Shown here piece after piece: positions 34,845 through 44,207 of a stretch of DNA of 64,000 nt; positions within the stretch are counted from its first letter, which is position 1; each line of letters starts with the position of its first letter. The notes below the pieces were generated by a model. It was not told the origin of the DNA and did no database searches. It was given only the letters and a program-made list of their open reading frames with translations. Location: positions 9,268,001 to 9,332,000 of the forward strand of contig NC_022657.1 in assembly GCF_000494755.1 (NCBI RefSeq), in the 5' to 3' direction. The position numbers were made by a program, and so were the translations under genes. Source of the DNA: Amorphoplanes friuliensis DSM 7358 (GTDB lineage Bacteria; Actinomycetota; Actinomycetes; Mycobacteriales; Micromonosporaceae).

Positions 34845-34956
34845 CACGCACGGACCTGGCAGGGTGCGGGCGGCCGTTCACGAGCCCCTGGGCGAGTGGC
34901 CGCCCGCGCCCGGTCTCGGCGGGAGCGACGGCCGGAGCCAGGCAACCAGGCACGAC
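34845..34956 (+). repeat. Dispersed palindromic intergenic element, copy C
   Basis: This 112-bp copy has the best inner stem: GCGGGCGGCC (34866-34875) is perfectly complementary to GGCCGCCCGC (34898-34907). The outer arms CCTGGC and GCCAGG are also present, and it ends CAACCAGGCACGAC. Unlike copies A and B it sits in a divergent interval, upstream of the GNAT gene and the DoxX gene, so a purely terminator role is unlikely. Confidence 0.75.
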
Positions 34957-35040
34957 AGGCTTCTGATTTTGAGGTCGGGGAGTTCCAGGATTTACCCCCG
35001 GACGGGCGCTTGAGGCTCTGAGCGCGGGTATAAACGGGCT

Positions 35041-35583
35041 ATGAAGCCTGTGCGTACTGCAGCCCGCGCCATGCTCGGTGCGATCTTCGTCGTGAGCGGA
35101 GTTCGGATCGTCCTCGACCCCGATGCGAAGGTCGACGCGGCCAAGCGTGTCACCGACAAGGTCGGGCCGATGCTCCAGCGGGTTGATCCGCGGCTGCCCA
35201 GCGACGCTCGCACGCTGGTGCAGGCCAAGGCTGCCTCCGACGTCGTGGCCGGGTTGATGCTGGCCAGTGGGCGGATGACACGTCCGGCCGCGCTGGTGCT
35301 GGCGGCCAATCTGGTGCCGACGACGTTTGCCGGGCATCCGTTCTGGACGATGCCGAAGCCGGAGCGGACGCAGCACGAGACGCACTTCCTGAAGAACCTT
35401 GCGCTGCTCGGCGGGCTGCTGCTCGCGGCGGCCGACACCGAGGGACGGCCCGGGCTGAGCTACCGGACGAGCCACGCCGTGGAACGCTCGCAGCGCTCGG
35501 TGCGCCGGGCCGTGCGGACCGCCAAGCGGGAGGCCCGGATCGCCCGGCGGTCGGCGGTCGCCGCACGCAAGATCCCCGGGTAA
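35041..35583 (+). CDS. DoxX family membrane protein
   Basis: The 180-residue protein has the DoxX pattern: RAMLGAIFVVSGVRIVLDP as first helix and signature, then a loop, AKAASDVVAGLMLASG, PAALVLAANLVPTTFAGHPFW, and NLALLGGLLLAAAD. The C-terminal ~45 residues are a basic helix (RSVRRAVRTAKREARIARRSA). DoxX proteins have been tied to quinone/thiosulfate and thiol redox complexes, but the role is uncertain. It follows repeat copy C by 85 bp. Confidence 0.85.
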   Translation: MKPVRTAARAMLGAIFVVSGVRIVLDPDAKVDAAKRVTDKVGPMLQRVDPRLPSDARTLVQAKAASDVVAGLMLASGRMTRPAALVLAANLVPTTFAGHPFWTMPKPERTQHETHFLKNLALLGGLLLAAADTEGRPGLSYRTSHAVERSQRSVRRAVRTAKREARIARRSAVAARKIPG

Positions 35584-35665
35584 ATCACCTAACCGGCTCG
35601 CCCGCCGTTAAGTGGTCGAAGCGCTCTCGACCGGCGCCGGGACCGAGTAACGGGGAGGTCGCGCC

Positions 35666-37183
35666 ATGCCCGCGATGCGGACGGCTGCGCGTCCTGTCAC
35701 GACCAGGTCCGTCGTGGTCGTTCTCTCCTGCATCGGTGTCCTGGCCGCGATAACCACGATCGCCCAACGGTACGGGTTCAGCAGCCTCGCGATCGACCGT
35801 GCGGCGGTGCAGAGCTGGCTCGCGGGCGACGGGTTGTACGCGTACCGGTCGACGCGTACCCAGCTGGGCACCGCGCTGCCGCCACCGGCGCTGTTCTTCG
35901 TCTCGCCGGCGGTGCTGTTGCCGCTCGGGCTCGCCGGCTGGCTGACCGCGCTGGCCGGTGTCGCCGCGCTCGGCCTGTCACTGGTGGCGCTGGTCGGACC
36001 GGTCGCCCGGCGGTACGGCCGCCGCCGCTGGCCCGTCGTCCTCGCAGCAAGCGCACTGGCGCTGACCGCCGAGCCGGTACGCGCCGCACTCGGCATCGGC
36101 GCCCTCGACCTGCTGGTCTTCGGGCTGATCACGGCCGACATCGTCGCCCTGCGCCGCGGCGCCTGGGCCCGCAGCCGGGCCGCCTGGTGGCCGGGCCGAT
36201 CCGCCTCCGCCCCACCAGGACGAACGGCCGGTGACCTGACCCGGCGCGCCTGGGCAACCGGCGCCTGGGCCGGCCTCGGCACCGGAATCGCCACGGCGCT
36301 GGCGGTCACCCCGGCATTTTTCATCGCCTACCTGGTCGTCACCCGACAGTGGCGAGCCGCAGGCCTGGCTGTCGGCACGGCGCTGAGCGCCGCCCTGGCC
36401 GCTCTGGTGATCACGCCCCGGGAGACCACGGCCTGGTTCAGCGAGGTGCTGTGGCGGATCGACCGGTCGGGGCCGGTCGACGCGATCGGCAACCAGTCGC
36501 TGGCCGGTGTGCTGGCGCGCATCTACGACTCGGCGACGACACCGGTGCTGCTCTGGCTGTCGTTCTCCCTGCTGCTGATCGCGGTCGGTTTCATCCGGGC
36601 GCGAGCGGCCCACGCGGACGGCGACGAGATCGCGGCGTTCACCCTGATCGGCCTGACCGCGGCGATCGTCGGGCCGGTGACCGACACACACGAACTCATC
36701 TGGGTGCTTCCGGCAACCCTGATCCTGATCGACTCCGCCGCTCGGCTGCGAGTGACAGCCGGGCGTCCGATGCCGGGCCGGAACCGGTGGCCCGGCCTGG
36801 GCTCGGCGATCTTTGCCGGGCTCACATATCTGCTCTTCGTGCTCGCTCCGATGTGGAGCCTGCACGACGCGTTCTCCGGGAACGCTTACGCGCTGGCGTT
36901 GATTCTGCTGGTCAACGCGTTGCCTTGGCGGCCTGGGGTGGCGCCGGCTTTCCCGATCAACCGGTGGCTGGGGCGCCCGGTTCTGCGCGAGGCCAGAGTT
37001 GGGCGTGCCCCGGGCACTGGTCGAGGTTCAGGCGCGGATCGTGCAGCCGGCACTTTGCCGGGCGGTGATCGCGGGGCCGACAGGCATCGGCCGGCGGCCG
37101 GGGACCCGCCGGGCCGCTCACATGTTCCGGGCGGACCGCTGCCAGCTGCATCCATCCCACCGCCCCGCGACCCAGGCCGCTGA
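35666..37183 (+). CDS. GT87 (DUF2029) membrane mannosyltransferase-like protein
   Basis: The protein has 505 residues and about ten transmembrane segments. It matches polyprenyl-phosphate-dependent alpha-mannosyltransferases of the GT87/DUF2029 type, with AIDRAAVQSWLAGDGLYAYRS, PPPALFFVSPAVLLPLGLAGW and NQSLAGVLARIYD. Members add mannose to glycolipids outside the membrane. Beyond about residue 430 (GRAPGTGRGSGADRAAG onward) the sequence is low-complexity and atypical, so the real C-terminus may be altered by a frameshift near 37,000. The moaE stop is 67 bp on. Confidence 0.82.
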   Translation: MPAMRTAARPVTTRSVVVVLSCIGVLAAITTIAQRYGFSSLAIDRAAVQSWLAGDGLYAYRSTRTQLGTALPPPALFFVSPAVLLPLGLAGWLTALAGVAALGLSLVALVGPVARRYGRRRWPVVLAASALALTAEPVRAALGIGALDLLVFGLITADIVALRRGAWARSRAAWWPGRSASAPPGRTAGDLTRRAWATGAWAGLGTGIATALAVTPAFFIAYLVVTRQWRAAGLAVGTALSAALAALVITPRETTAWFSEVLWRIDRSGPVDAIGNQSLAGVLARIYDSATTPVLLWLSFSLLLIAVGFIRARAAHADGDEIAAFTLIGLTAAIVGPVTDTHELIWVLPATLILIDSAARLRVTAGRPMPGRNRWPGLGSAIFAGLTYLLFVLAPMWSLHDAFSGNAYALALILLVNALPWRPGVAPAFPINRWLGRPVLREARVGRAPGTGRGSGADRAAGTLPGGDRGADRHRPAAGDPPGRSHVPGGPLPAASIPPPRDPGR

Positions 37184-37250
37184 CGCCCGGCACCGCAATG
37201 CCGCAGCGGCGGCCCGACCAGCGTGGATCGGCCTTGTGTGGTGCGTGGGG

Positions 37251-37682
37251 TCAGGGGCAGTTGACCCATTCTTCGGTGCCGTCGGCGAAGACCTGGCGTT
37301 TCCAGATCGGGAGGCGGGCCTTGGCCTCGTCGACCAGACGGGCGCACGCCGCGAACGCCGCCGCCCGGTGGGCCGTGCTGACCGAGGCCACCAACGCCAC
37401 GTCGCCGATCTGCAGCACGCCGACGCGGTGGGAGACCGCGACCGCGTAGACGTCCGGATCTGCGGCGATCTCGTCCGCGACTTCGCGGAGGATGGCGGCT
37501 GCGGTCGGGTGGCCTTCGTATTCGAGGAGGGTCACGCCGCGGCCGCCGTCGTGGTCGCGGACGACACCCTGGAACGACACGACCGCGCCGGCGCGGGGGT
37601 CGGACACGGCTTCCTCGTGGGCGGCCAGGGAAAGGGTCGCGTCGCGGATGTCGGCGATGCGTACCGATTCGATCGTGGTCAT
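37251..37682 (-). CDS. moaE: Molybdopterin synthase catalytic subunit MoaE
   Basis: The 143-residue protein joins with MoaD to insert two sulfurs in precursor Z. Conserved features include GAVVSFQGVVRDHD, LEYEGHPTAA, AVSHRVGVLQIGDVALVASVSTAHR and the catalytic lysine in PIWKRQVFADG. The ATG at 37682 overlaps the moeA stop by four bases (ATGA), giving a coupled moaC-moaB-moeA-moaE operon on the minus strand. Confidence 0.95.
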   Translation of the reverse strand: MTTIESVRIADIRDATLSLAAHEEAVSDPRAGAVVSFQGVVRDHDGGRGVTLLEYEGHPTAAAILREVADEIAADPDVYAVAVSHRVGVLQIGDVALVASVSTAHRAAAFAACARLVDEAKARLPIWKRQVFADGTEEWVNCP

Positions 37683-38905
37683 GGGCGTTCTCCGGCGTAG
37701 AGCGGCAGGGGCAGGAACGGGACGAGTTCGCCCGCGGCCGCCTGGGTGTCCGGGCGGACGACCACAAAACCGTGCGAGCCCGCGAGGCCGCGCAGCATCG
37801 CCGAGCCGACGTGGCCGACCGGTGTCGCCTTGCGGCCGTCCTGGTCGAGGGCGGCCAGCGCCAGGTGGGTGAAGCCGCCGCGGCCGGGGACCGGGGCGGT
37901 CAGCTCGACGCGGGGCAGCACCGGCAGGTCGCGGCCGTGGAGGCCGGCCAGCAGCGGCCCGACCAGCGAGATCAGGGCGATCACGGCGGACTGCGGGTTG
38001 CCGGGCAGCCCGGCGAGGAACCGCGGCCGGCCGGCCGGTCCGGGGACGCGGGCCAGCAGCATCGGGAAGCCGGGGCGCACCGCCACGGTGTTCATGACGT
38101 ATTCCGCGCCGAGCTCGGCGAGGGCCGGGTGGAGGTGGTCGACGGGCCCGTTCATCGTGCCGCCGGTTGTGCAGACCACGTCCGCGACCTCGAGCGCCGA
38201 GCGGATCGCTGCGACGTGCGCTTCGAGAGTGTCCTGCACGGGACCGCGGACGGCGGACGGGTCGACCGTCGCGCCGTAGCGGCGCAGCCAGGCCGGGACC
38301 AGCGGGCTGAGCGAGTCGCGGACCCGGCCTGCACCCGGTGGACCACTGGTGAGGAGCTCGTCGCCGAAGACCAGCAGCGCCGCGCGGGGCAGTGGCCGCA
38401 CCACGATCGTGTCGTATCCGCAGGTCGCCGCCATGCCGAGCACGGCCGGGTCGACGGGTGTGCCGGCCGGCAGCAGCTCTTCGCCCTGGTGGGCCTCGTC
38501 GCCGGGCAGTCGCCACTCGGGCAGGGGCCGGGGTGTGCCGTTCACGCGACCGTCGCTGTCGCGTGTGGACTCCTCGACGCGGATCAGGGCTTCGGTGCCG
38601 GCCGGGACCATCGCGCCGGTGGCGATCTCGACGCAGGTGCCGTCGCCGGTCAGGGGCTCGGCGGTGCCGCCGGCCAGCACCCGGCCGGTCGGACGCCACG
38701 GCGCCGGGCCGCGGACGGCCCAGCCGTCGATGCTCGACGTCGGGAACGCCGGCAGGTCGGTGAGGGTGACGAGCGGTTCGGCGAGCGTACGGCCGTCGGC
38801 GCCGGCCAGGGGCACGGTTTCGGCCGGACCCGCGGCGGCTCGCCCGGCCTCGTACGCCAGGGTGCGGGCTTTGTCCCAGTCGACCGGGAGATGCTGTGCG
38901 CTCAC
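37679..38905 (-). CDS. moeA: Molybdopterin molybdotransferase MoeA
   Basis: The 408-residue protein inserts molybdate in the adenylated cofactor. Landmarks are SSIDGWAVRG (the SxxDGxA loop), TGAMVPAGTEALI, and the nucleotide-binding region VVCTTGGTMNGPVDHL. In E. coli MoeA that last region reads GGVSVGDYD; the variant with GPVDHL is one I recall from actinobacterial MoeA, so the enzyme may still be active. Its start overlaps the moaB stop, and its stop overlaps the moaE start. Confidence 0.9.
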   Translation of the reverse strand: MSAQHLPVDWDKARTLAYEAGRAAAGPAETVPLAGADGRTLAEPLVTLTDLPAFPTSSIDGWAVRGPAPWRPTGRVLAGGTAEPLTGDGTCVEIATGAMVPAGTEALIRVEESTRDSDGRVNGTPRPLPEWRLPGDEAHQGEELLPAGTPVDPAVLGMAATCGYDTIVVRPLPRAALLVFGDELLTSGPPGAGRVRDSLSPLVPAWLRRYGATVDPSAVRGPVQDTLEAHVAAIRSALEVADVVCTTGGTMNGPVDHLHPALAELGAEYVMNTVAVRPGFPMLLARVPGPAGRPRFLAGLPGNPQSAVIALISLVGPLLAGLHGRDLPVLPRVELTAPVPGRGGFTHLALAALDQDGRKATPVGHVGSAMLRGLAGSHGFVVVRPDTQAAAGELVPFLPLPLYAGERP

Positions 38906-39387
38906 GAGGAAAGCCTATGGTCGCCGCCGCGGATCTGGTCGACGGTGTGGACAAGTATCGGGCCGAGCACCGCCAGTCCGTCCTTGGCTCCACCGCTTGA
39001 CCCGGGCAGATTCACGATCAGGGTGTGACCGGCGACACCGGCCAAGCCGCGGGAGAGTGCGGCCGCCGGTACCTTGTCGCGGCTGTACGCCCGGATCGCC
39101 TCCGCGATGCCCGGCACCTCGAAGTCGAGCAGCGGCCGTGTCGCCTCGGGAGTCCGGTCCGTGGGAGTGACGCCCGTTCCGCCGCTGGTGACGATCACTG
39201 CTATCCCTTCCGCGAGGGCTGTCCGCAGCGCCTCGGCGACGGGTTCGCCGTCGGGGACGACAACCGGCTCCGGATCCACCTCGCAGCCGATCTCACGCAG
39301 ACCGGCGACGAGCAACGGGCCACTGGTGTCGGCGTAGACGCCCGCAGCGGCGCGGTTCGAGGCGACGATCACTCGGGCGCGGATCAC
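38902..39387 (-). CDS. moaB: MoaB/Mog molybdopterin adenylyltransferase
   Basis: The 161-residue protein binds molybdopterin and adenylates it before MoeA. It has the SGGTGVTPTDRTPEAT motif and the C-terminal NLPGSSGGAKDGL motif typical of the MogA/MoaB family. GTG 39387 overlaps the moaC stop by four bases (GTGA) and is preferred; the frame extends to 39411 within moaC. It is coupled with its neighbours. Confidence 0.92.
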   Translation of the reverse strand: MIRARVIVASNRAAAGVYADTSGPLLVAGLREIGCEVDPEPVVVPDGEPVAEALRTALAEGIAVIVTSGGTGVTPTDRTPEATRPLLDFEVPGIAEAIRAYSRDKVPAAALSRGLAGVAGHTLIVNLPGSSGGAKDGLAVLGPILVHTVDQIRGGDHRLSS

Positions 39388-39857
39388 GGACGGTTCTCCG
39401 GGCGTACCCAATCTCCGGTCTTGCCGCCCTCTTTGTGCAGGACGCGGACGGCTTCGATGCTCGCGGCGGGGTCCACGGCCTTGACCATGTCGATCAGGGT
39501 GAGGCCGGCGGTGGCCACCGCGGTCAGCGCTTCCATCTCGACGCCGGTACGGTCGGCTGTCCTGGTCGTCGCGGTGATGTCGACGCCGGTGTCGGTGATC
39601 CGCAGATCGACGGTGACACCGTGCAGCCCGATCGGGTGACAGAGCGGCACGAGATCCGGCGTGCGTTTGGCGCCCATGATCCCGGCTATGCGGGCCACGG
39701 CGAGGGCGTCACCCTTCGGCAGGCCGTCACCACGGAGCAGGGCGACCACCTCGGCGGTGGTGACCAGCCGGCCGGCCGCGACCGCGCGGCGGACGGTGAT
39801 CTCCTTGGCCGACACGTCGACCATGCGGGCGGCACCCTCGGCGTCGACATGAGTCAT
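39384..39857 (-). CDS. moaC: Cyclic pyranopterin monophosphate synthase MoaC
   Basis: The 157-residue enzyme turns the MoaA product into cyclic pyranopterin monophosphate. Sequence signatures are MVDVSAKEIT, PLCHPIGL, EMEALTAVATAGLTLIDMVKA and GGKTGDW, with the catalytic Lys and His in place. ATG 39857 (MTHVDAEGAARMVDV) is preferred by homology; GTG 39893 would add 12 residues, and no ribosome site is strong. It is the first gene of the minus-strand moaC-moaB-moeA-moaE operon. Confidence 0.95.
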   Translation of the reverse strand: MTHVDAEGAARMVDVSAKEITVRRAVAAGRLVTTAEVVALLRGDGLPKGDALAVARIAGIMGAKRTPDLVPLCHPIGLHGVTVDLRITDTGVDITATTRTADRTGVEMEALTAVATAGLTLIDMVKAVDPAASIEAVRVLHKEGGKTGDWVRPENRP

Positions 39858-39893
39858 TTTCGCTGCGTTCGTCACATGCGACAGCGTATCCAC

Positions 39894-40457
39894 GCCGCAG
39901 ATGGTCTTGGCATTCCGACGCGCGTTCGCGGCGCATCGTCAGCGATCTCCCACTTTCCGTAGCCATTTCAGATGGCAATCCGTTCTACGCAGTGAATTGA
40001 GCCATCGGCCGCTTTATACCGGGAGCACGGCAATGCGATTGGACGTACATTGCAGTTCGACCCGGACAGCGGCCCGCAGCAGGGCATTTGCGGTCGTTTG
40101 GGGTCCGGCGGCACGGGGAAAGCCCGATCGCCGAATGGTTGCGGAGTGTTGCTAATCCGTCACGCATTCGGTACAAACCGCCCTATCCTCGCAATTCCTG
40201 AAACGAGCGACAAATCCTTCTTCCCGTCAGCTCGTTCTTTTCCTAACCTGTTGTCAGCAAGCAGGTACGAGGCCGGCGGGGATTTATCCCAGAAGTCGCC
40301 TTCGATTTTTGCAATCGCCATTTTGAGCGAGGGGAGGCGTGACATGCGCGAGACCGACTGGACCTGAGACCCCGCACGTCCCCGACTACAGAAGGCCAAC
40401 GAAGCATTGACAGCCCGTACGGGCAGCGGGTCACCATGGACGCATGGGAAGTCCGCA
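39894..40457. other. Long intergenic region before the GGDEF-EAL gene
   Basis: This 564-bp divergent interval is AT-richer than its surroundings and contains no convincing gene of normal size. A strong GGGGAGG site at about 40330 precedes ATG 40344, which would encode only MRETDWT and then stop. I see no riboswitch I can support. It presumably holds the promoters of moaC and the GGDEF-EAL gene. Confidence 0.5.
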
Positions 40458-42974
40458 GTGAACGACGCGAAGACCGACAAGCAGCTCCGGCTGTATGTCG
40501 GTCTAGTCGCGTCTGGGGGTGCGGTCTGCCTGCTCTGGGCCGCTGCCACCGCACCCGCGGTCGCGCCGGGAAAGCTTTTTTACCTGGCTGCTCTGACCGT
40601 CATCATCGCCGCCGCCAGCGGACCGCTGATCGAGCTGCGCGTGCGTTCGGACCACCGTTCCTTCTCCTCGACCTCGGGCTCGATCCTGATCGCGGTGGCT
40701 ACCGTGCCGCTGCCCTGGGTCATCATCTGCACCGCCATCGGTGTGCTCGCCTCGAAGATGTTCGTGCGCGACCCGATGAAGATCGTGTTCAACGTCGCCA
40801 AGGACACTGCCGCGGCGACCGCTGCGGTTGCGACCGCGTACGCGATCGGCGTGCGTCCCACCGCGGCGTTGACACTCGAGGTTGATGATCTACCCCTGCT
40901 GGCGCTGGGTCTGACGCTGGCCGCTGTTGCCTACGCCGTGGTCGACGACCTGCTGGGCCACACCGTCGTGGCGATGGCCACCCGCACGTCCTGGCGGCAG
41001 TCCTTCAGCCGTAACTGGGACGTGGTGGCGACCGTCCGGCTGGCCAACGTCGGCCTCGCCCTCCTCGTCGCCCTGGTGATCGACCTCGAGCAGCTGCTGA
41101 TCGTCGCGATGATCCCGGCCGTGCTCGCCCTGCAGTTCGCGACGAAGAACAGGATCCGCCAGCGCGCCGATCAGGAGGCCTGGCAGCGTCTCGCGTCCAG
41201 CACCGACCGGTTGAACGTCACCGAGCTGACCTCGGTGCTGACCGCCGCCGTGACCCGCGCGCCGGAGCTCTTCTCCGCCGACGAGGCCGAGATCGAGCTG
41301 TCCGACACCGATCCGCCCCGGCTGATCCGCGGCTCCGCCGGCGGTCTCGTCTACGAGGGCCGGCTCGCCACGGCACCCCTGCGGGACAGCCCGGCCATCG
41401 AGGCGCAGCTGGCCGGGCCGGACACCGAGGCGGTCGGCACGCTGCGGCTGCGCTTCCGCAAGCCGGTCAAGCTCAGCGACTCCGAACGCTACAAGCTGCA
41501 GACCTTCGCCTCGTCGCTCTACACGGCCATCCGCAATGCCCGGGCGTACGCCGAGCTCAAGCGGATCAACGCCGAGAACGCGTACGCGGCGGCCCACGAT
41601 CCTCTGACCGGACTGGCCAACCGCCGTGAGCTGCTCGAACAGGCCGCCGAGGTGTTCAAGGCGCGCGCCGCCGACGGCCTGTGCGCGATGCTGCTGATCG
41701 ACCTCAACCACTTCAAAGAGGTCAACGACACCCTGGGCCACGGCGCCGGCGATCAGGTGTTGCGGGAGGTCGCCAAGCGTCTCGAGGACTCCGCGCAGCC
41801 CGGTGATCTGGTCGCCCGGCTCGGCGGTGACGAGTTCGCGGTGCTCTTCACCGGCCTGCCCACCCCCGCGGTCGCCGCTCATCGGGCCGAGACCATGCTC
41901 GCCGACCTGGAACGCAACATCGAGGTCGACGGTATGCAGCTCACCGTCGAGGCTGCCGGTGGCATCGCCATGGCGCCCGCCAGCGGTGGTGTGCAGGAGC
42001 TGATGCGCCGCGCCGACGTCGCGATGTACCAGGCCAAACGCTCCGGGCAGCGCACCGCGACCTATCTGCACGCGCGCGACACCGCGGACATCGGCCGGCT
42101 CATGCTGGGTGGCCAGTTGTCGCGGGCCGTCGCCGAGCACGAGTTCGTGGTCGACTTCCAGCCGATCGTCGACCTGGGCAGCGGCGAGGTGGTGTCTGCG
42201 GAGGCGCTCGCCCGGTGGCATCACCCGGAGCACGGCAGCCTCAGCCCGATGCAGTTCCTCGAGACGGTCGAGCGGTCGGGGCAGCTCCCCGCGTTTGCCG
42301 ATGCGGTGCTGGAGCAGTCGCTCACCGCGTACGGGATGTGGCGCGAAGCGGGTTTTGATCTGCCCGTGGCCGTGAACGTGTCGCCGCGCAGCCTGCTGGA
42401 CGCGACGTTCCCCAATGCCGTGCTGGCGCGGCTGGCGGCTCACGGCGTCAAGGCCGACCGGCTGGTGCTGGAGCTGGCCGAAACGCTCACGCTGAGTCAG
42501 CTCGAGGTGGTCGACCGCGCGCTCAGTGAGCTGCGGGACGCCGGTGTGCGTCTGGCTCTGGACGACTTCGGCACCGGAGTGTCGTCACTGTCGGTGCTGT
42601 CGCGCCTTCCGGTGCACCAGTTGAAGATCGACCGTGAGTTCGTCACGGCGGTGGAGACCTCGTCCGAGGCCGCCGCCGTGATCCGTTCGACCGTGGACCT
42701 CGCGCGCAGCCTGCACCTCACGGTGATCGCCGAGGGTGTCGAGAGCGAGCCGCAGCGGCACGCGCTGTGGGAGCTCGGCTGTGTTGCCGGCCAGGGGCAC
42801 CTGTTCTCGCGGCCGATGCGCTCCGGACGGATGCTCGCCGCCCTGCAACGCGGCTCGGGCGGGCGCCCGGGTGCCCTCGCGAGTGCCCTGCACACGGCCG
42901 GTTCGGTGGTTCGGATGCCGCACCGCAGGTCTCCGGGGCACGGCAGATCTTCTCTGCCACACTTGCCCGCGTGA
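40458..42974 (+). CDS. Membrane GGDEF-EAL cyclic-di-GMP enzyme
   Basis: The 838-residue protein has an N-terminal membrane region of about seven helices (to about residue 215), a GAF-like linker, a GGDEF domain with intact RLGGDEF (GGDEF at 456-460), and an EAL domain with SAEALARWHHP (EAL at 582-584) and the DDFGTG loop. Both cyclase and phosphodiesterase motifs look active, so it may make and degrade cyclic di-GMP. The inhibitory RxxD site five residues before GGDEF is QPGD here, so product inhibition is unlikely. The start is GTG 40458. Its TGA overlaps the GTG of the next gene. Confidence 0.93.
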   Translation: MNDAKTDKQLRLYVGLVASGGAVCLLWAAATAPAVAPGKLFYLAALTVIIAAASGPLIELRVRSDHRSFSSTSGSILIAVATVPLPWVIICTAIGVLASKMFVRDPMKIVFNVAKDTAAATAAVATAYAIGVRPTAALTLEVDDLPLLALGLTLAAVAYAVVDDLLGHTVVAMATRTSWRQSFSRNWDVVATVRLANVGLALLVALVIDLEQLLIVAMIPAVLALQFATKNRIRQRADQEAWQRLASSTDRLNVTELTSVLTAAVTRAPELFSADEAEIELSDTDPPRLIRGSAGGLVYEGRLATAPLRDSPAIEAQLAGPDTEAVGTLRLRFRKPVKLSDSERYKLQTFASSLYTAIRNARAYAELKRINAENAYAAAHDPLTGLANRRELLEQAAEVFKARAADGLCAMLLIDLNHFKEVNDTLGHGAGDQVLREVAKRLEDSAQPGDLVARLGGDEFAVLFTGLPTPAVAAHRAETMLADLERNIEVDGMQLTVEAAGGIAMAPASGGVQELMRRADVAMYQAKRSGQRTATYLHARDTADIGRLMLGGQLSRAVAEHEFVVDFQPIVDLGSGEVVSAEALARWHHPEHGSLSPMQFLETVERSGQLPAFADAVLEQSLTAYGMWREAGFDLPVAVNVSPRSLLDATFPNAVLARLAAHGVKADRLVLELAETLTLSQLEVVDRALSELRDAGVRLALDDFGTGVSSLSVLSRLPVHQLKIDREFVTAVETSSEAAAVIRSTVDLARSLHLTVIAEGVESEPQRHALWELGCVAGQGHLFSRPMRSGRMLAALQRGSGGRPGALASALHTAGSVVRMPHRRSPGHGRSSLPHLPA

Positions 42975-44206
42975 CCCTGCTTGCGCGTCTCGACCGGGCC
43001 CGCGATGGCCTCGCCGCCGACGCCGCGCTGTACGCCCTCGCGGCGATCTTCGCCCTCGTCACCGCCCTGACCTCGACGTTGCTGCCGCACCGGGCGTGGG
43101 GCGCCTGGGCCGCGTGGGCGTACCTCGGTGCGTTCCTGATCGTCGTCGTGCAGCTGGTGCTGCGCCGGCCGCGGTGGCGGATGGCGCTGACCTGGGTGAC
43201 CTGGGGTGGCACCACGATCCTGCCGCTGATCGTCCAGTCGGTGCAGCGTGCGGGCGGCCGCACCGATCGGGCGCAGGAGGAGGTGCTGGTCGTCGAGCAC
43301 ATGGGCGAACGGCTGGCGAGCACCGGCACCCCGTACCTGGGACCGGATGCGATCGCCGCCCTGCCGCCCGGTGAGCAGTTGCTGGGTTACGCGCCGTACC
43401 AGCCCGGCATGGCCGTTTTTGGTCTGCCGCGGGCGGCCTTCGGTGACGTGTGGTGGACGGACTCCCGTGTCTGGTTCGCGGTGGTCACGGCCGCGGCCCT
43501 GATCGTGGCCGCGCGCATGCTGACCCAGCCGGTGCGCGCGGTGCAGTTCGCCACCGTGCTGCCCATCTGCGCGCTGACCCTGGCGACCGGCGGCGACGAC
43601 CTGCCGGTGCTCGCGCTGGCCCTGCTGGCTCTGGCCTGCTGCGCCACTGATCGTTTCGGTGCCGCCGGCCTCGCCGTCGGGGCAGCGGCCGCGCTCAAGC
43701 TTTTTGCGTTCCCGATCGTCGCCGTGCTCGCGGTCCTGGCGATCGTCACCGGCAACGCCCGCCGTTTCCTGCCGGGCGCGCTCGGCCTGCCCGTGCTGGC
43801 CCTGCTCCCGGCGTTCATGGTCGACGGTGACGCGTTCGTCGAGAACGTGATCCGCTTCCCGCTCGGTCACGGTCTGGTGACCAGTCCGGCCCAGTCACCC
43901 TTCCCCGGTTACCTGATCTCCCAGTGGATTCCGGGCGGCCGGATCGTCGCGGCTGCGTTGCTGGTCGCGGTCGCCCTCGCGATCGCCGTCCTGCTCACCC
44001 GTCGTCCGCCCCGCACGGCCGCGAGCGCGGCCCTCTTCTGCGGGTACGGCCTGCTCGCCGCGATCCTCCTGATGCCCACGACGCGCTTCGGGTACCTCCT
44101 CTACCCGCTGGCGTTGCTCGTCTGGGCACCCGCTCTGAGCCAAGCACTCAGCAGACCCACAGGAACAACGGCACCACGGAGTGACGCGGCCTTGTACCGT
44201 TTGTGA
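42971..44206 (+). CDS. GT87-like polytopic membrane protein
   Basis: The 411-residue protein has about nine transmembrane helices and a loop of ~80 residues after the third (VLVVEHMGERLASTGTPYLGPD), the position of the catalytic loop in polyprenol-dependent sugar transferases. It resembles GT87/GT-C glycosyltransferases, but I see no diagnostic Asp pair, so the substrate is unknown. GTG 42971 overlaps the stop of the GGDEF-EAL gene by four bases, which suggests cotranscription. Confidence 0.7.
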   Translation: MTLLARLDRARDGLAADAALYALAAIFALVTALTSTLLPHRAWGAWAAWAYLGAFLIVVVQLVLRRPRWRMALTWVTWGGTTILPLIVQSVQRAGGRTDRAQEEVLVVEHMGERLASTGTPYLGPDAIAALPPGEQLLGYAPYQPGMAVFGLPRAAFGDVWWTDSRVWFAVVTAAALIVAARMLTQPVRAVQFATVLPICALTLATGGDDLPVLALALLALACCATDRFGAAGLAVGAAAALKLFAFPIVAVLAVLAIVTGNARRFLPGALGLPVLALLPAFMVDGDAFVENVIRFPLGHGLVTSPAQSPFPGYLISQWIPGGRIVAAALLVAVALAIAVLLTRRPPRTAASAALFCGYGLLAAILLMPTTRFGYLLYPLALLVWAPALSQALSRPTGTTAPRSDAALYRL

Positions 44207-44207
44207 G

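Noticed and set aside
40050..40367. 105-residue frame as a gene
   Set aside because: Composition is unlike a protein, there is no ribosome site at its start, and the only good site is at its very end.
39894..40457. Cyclic-di-GMP or other riboswitch before the GGDEF-EAL gene
   Set aside because: A stretch near 40160 vaguely resembles a GEMM start, but the second helix and tetraloop receptor could not be found.
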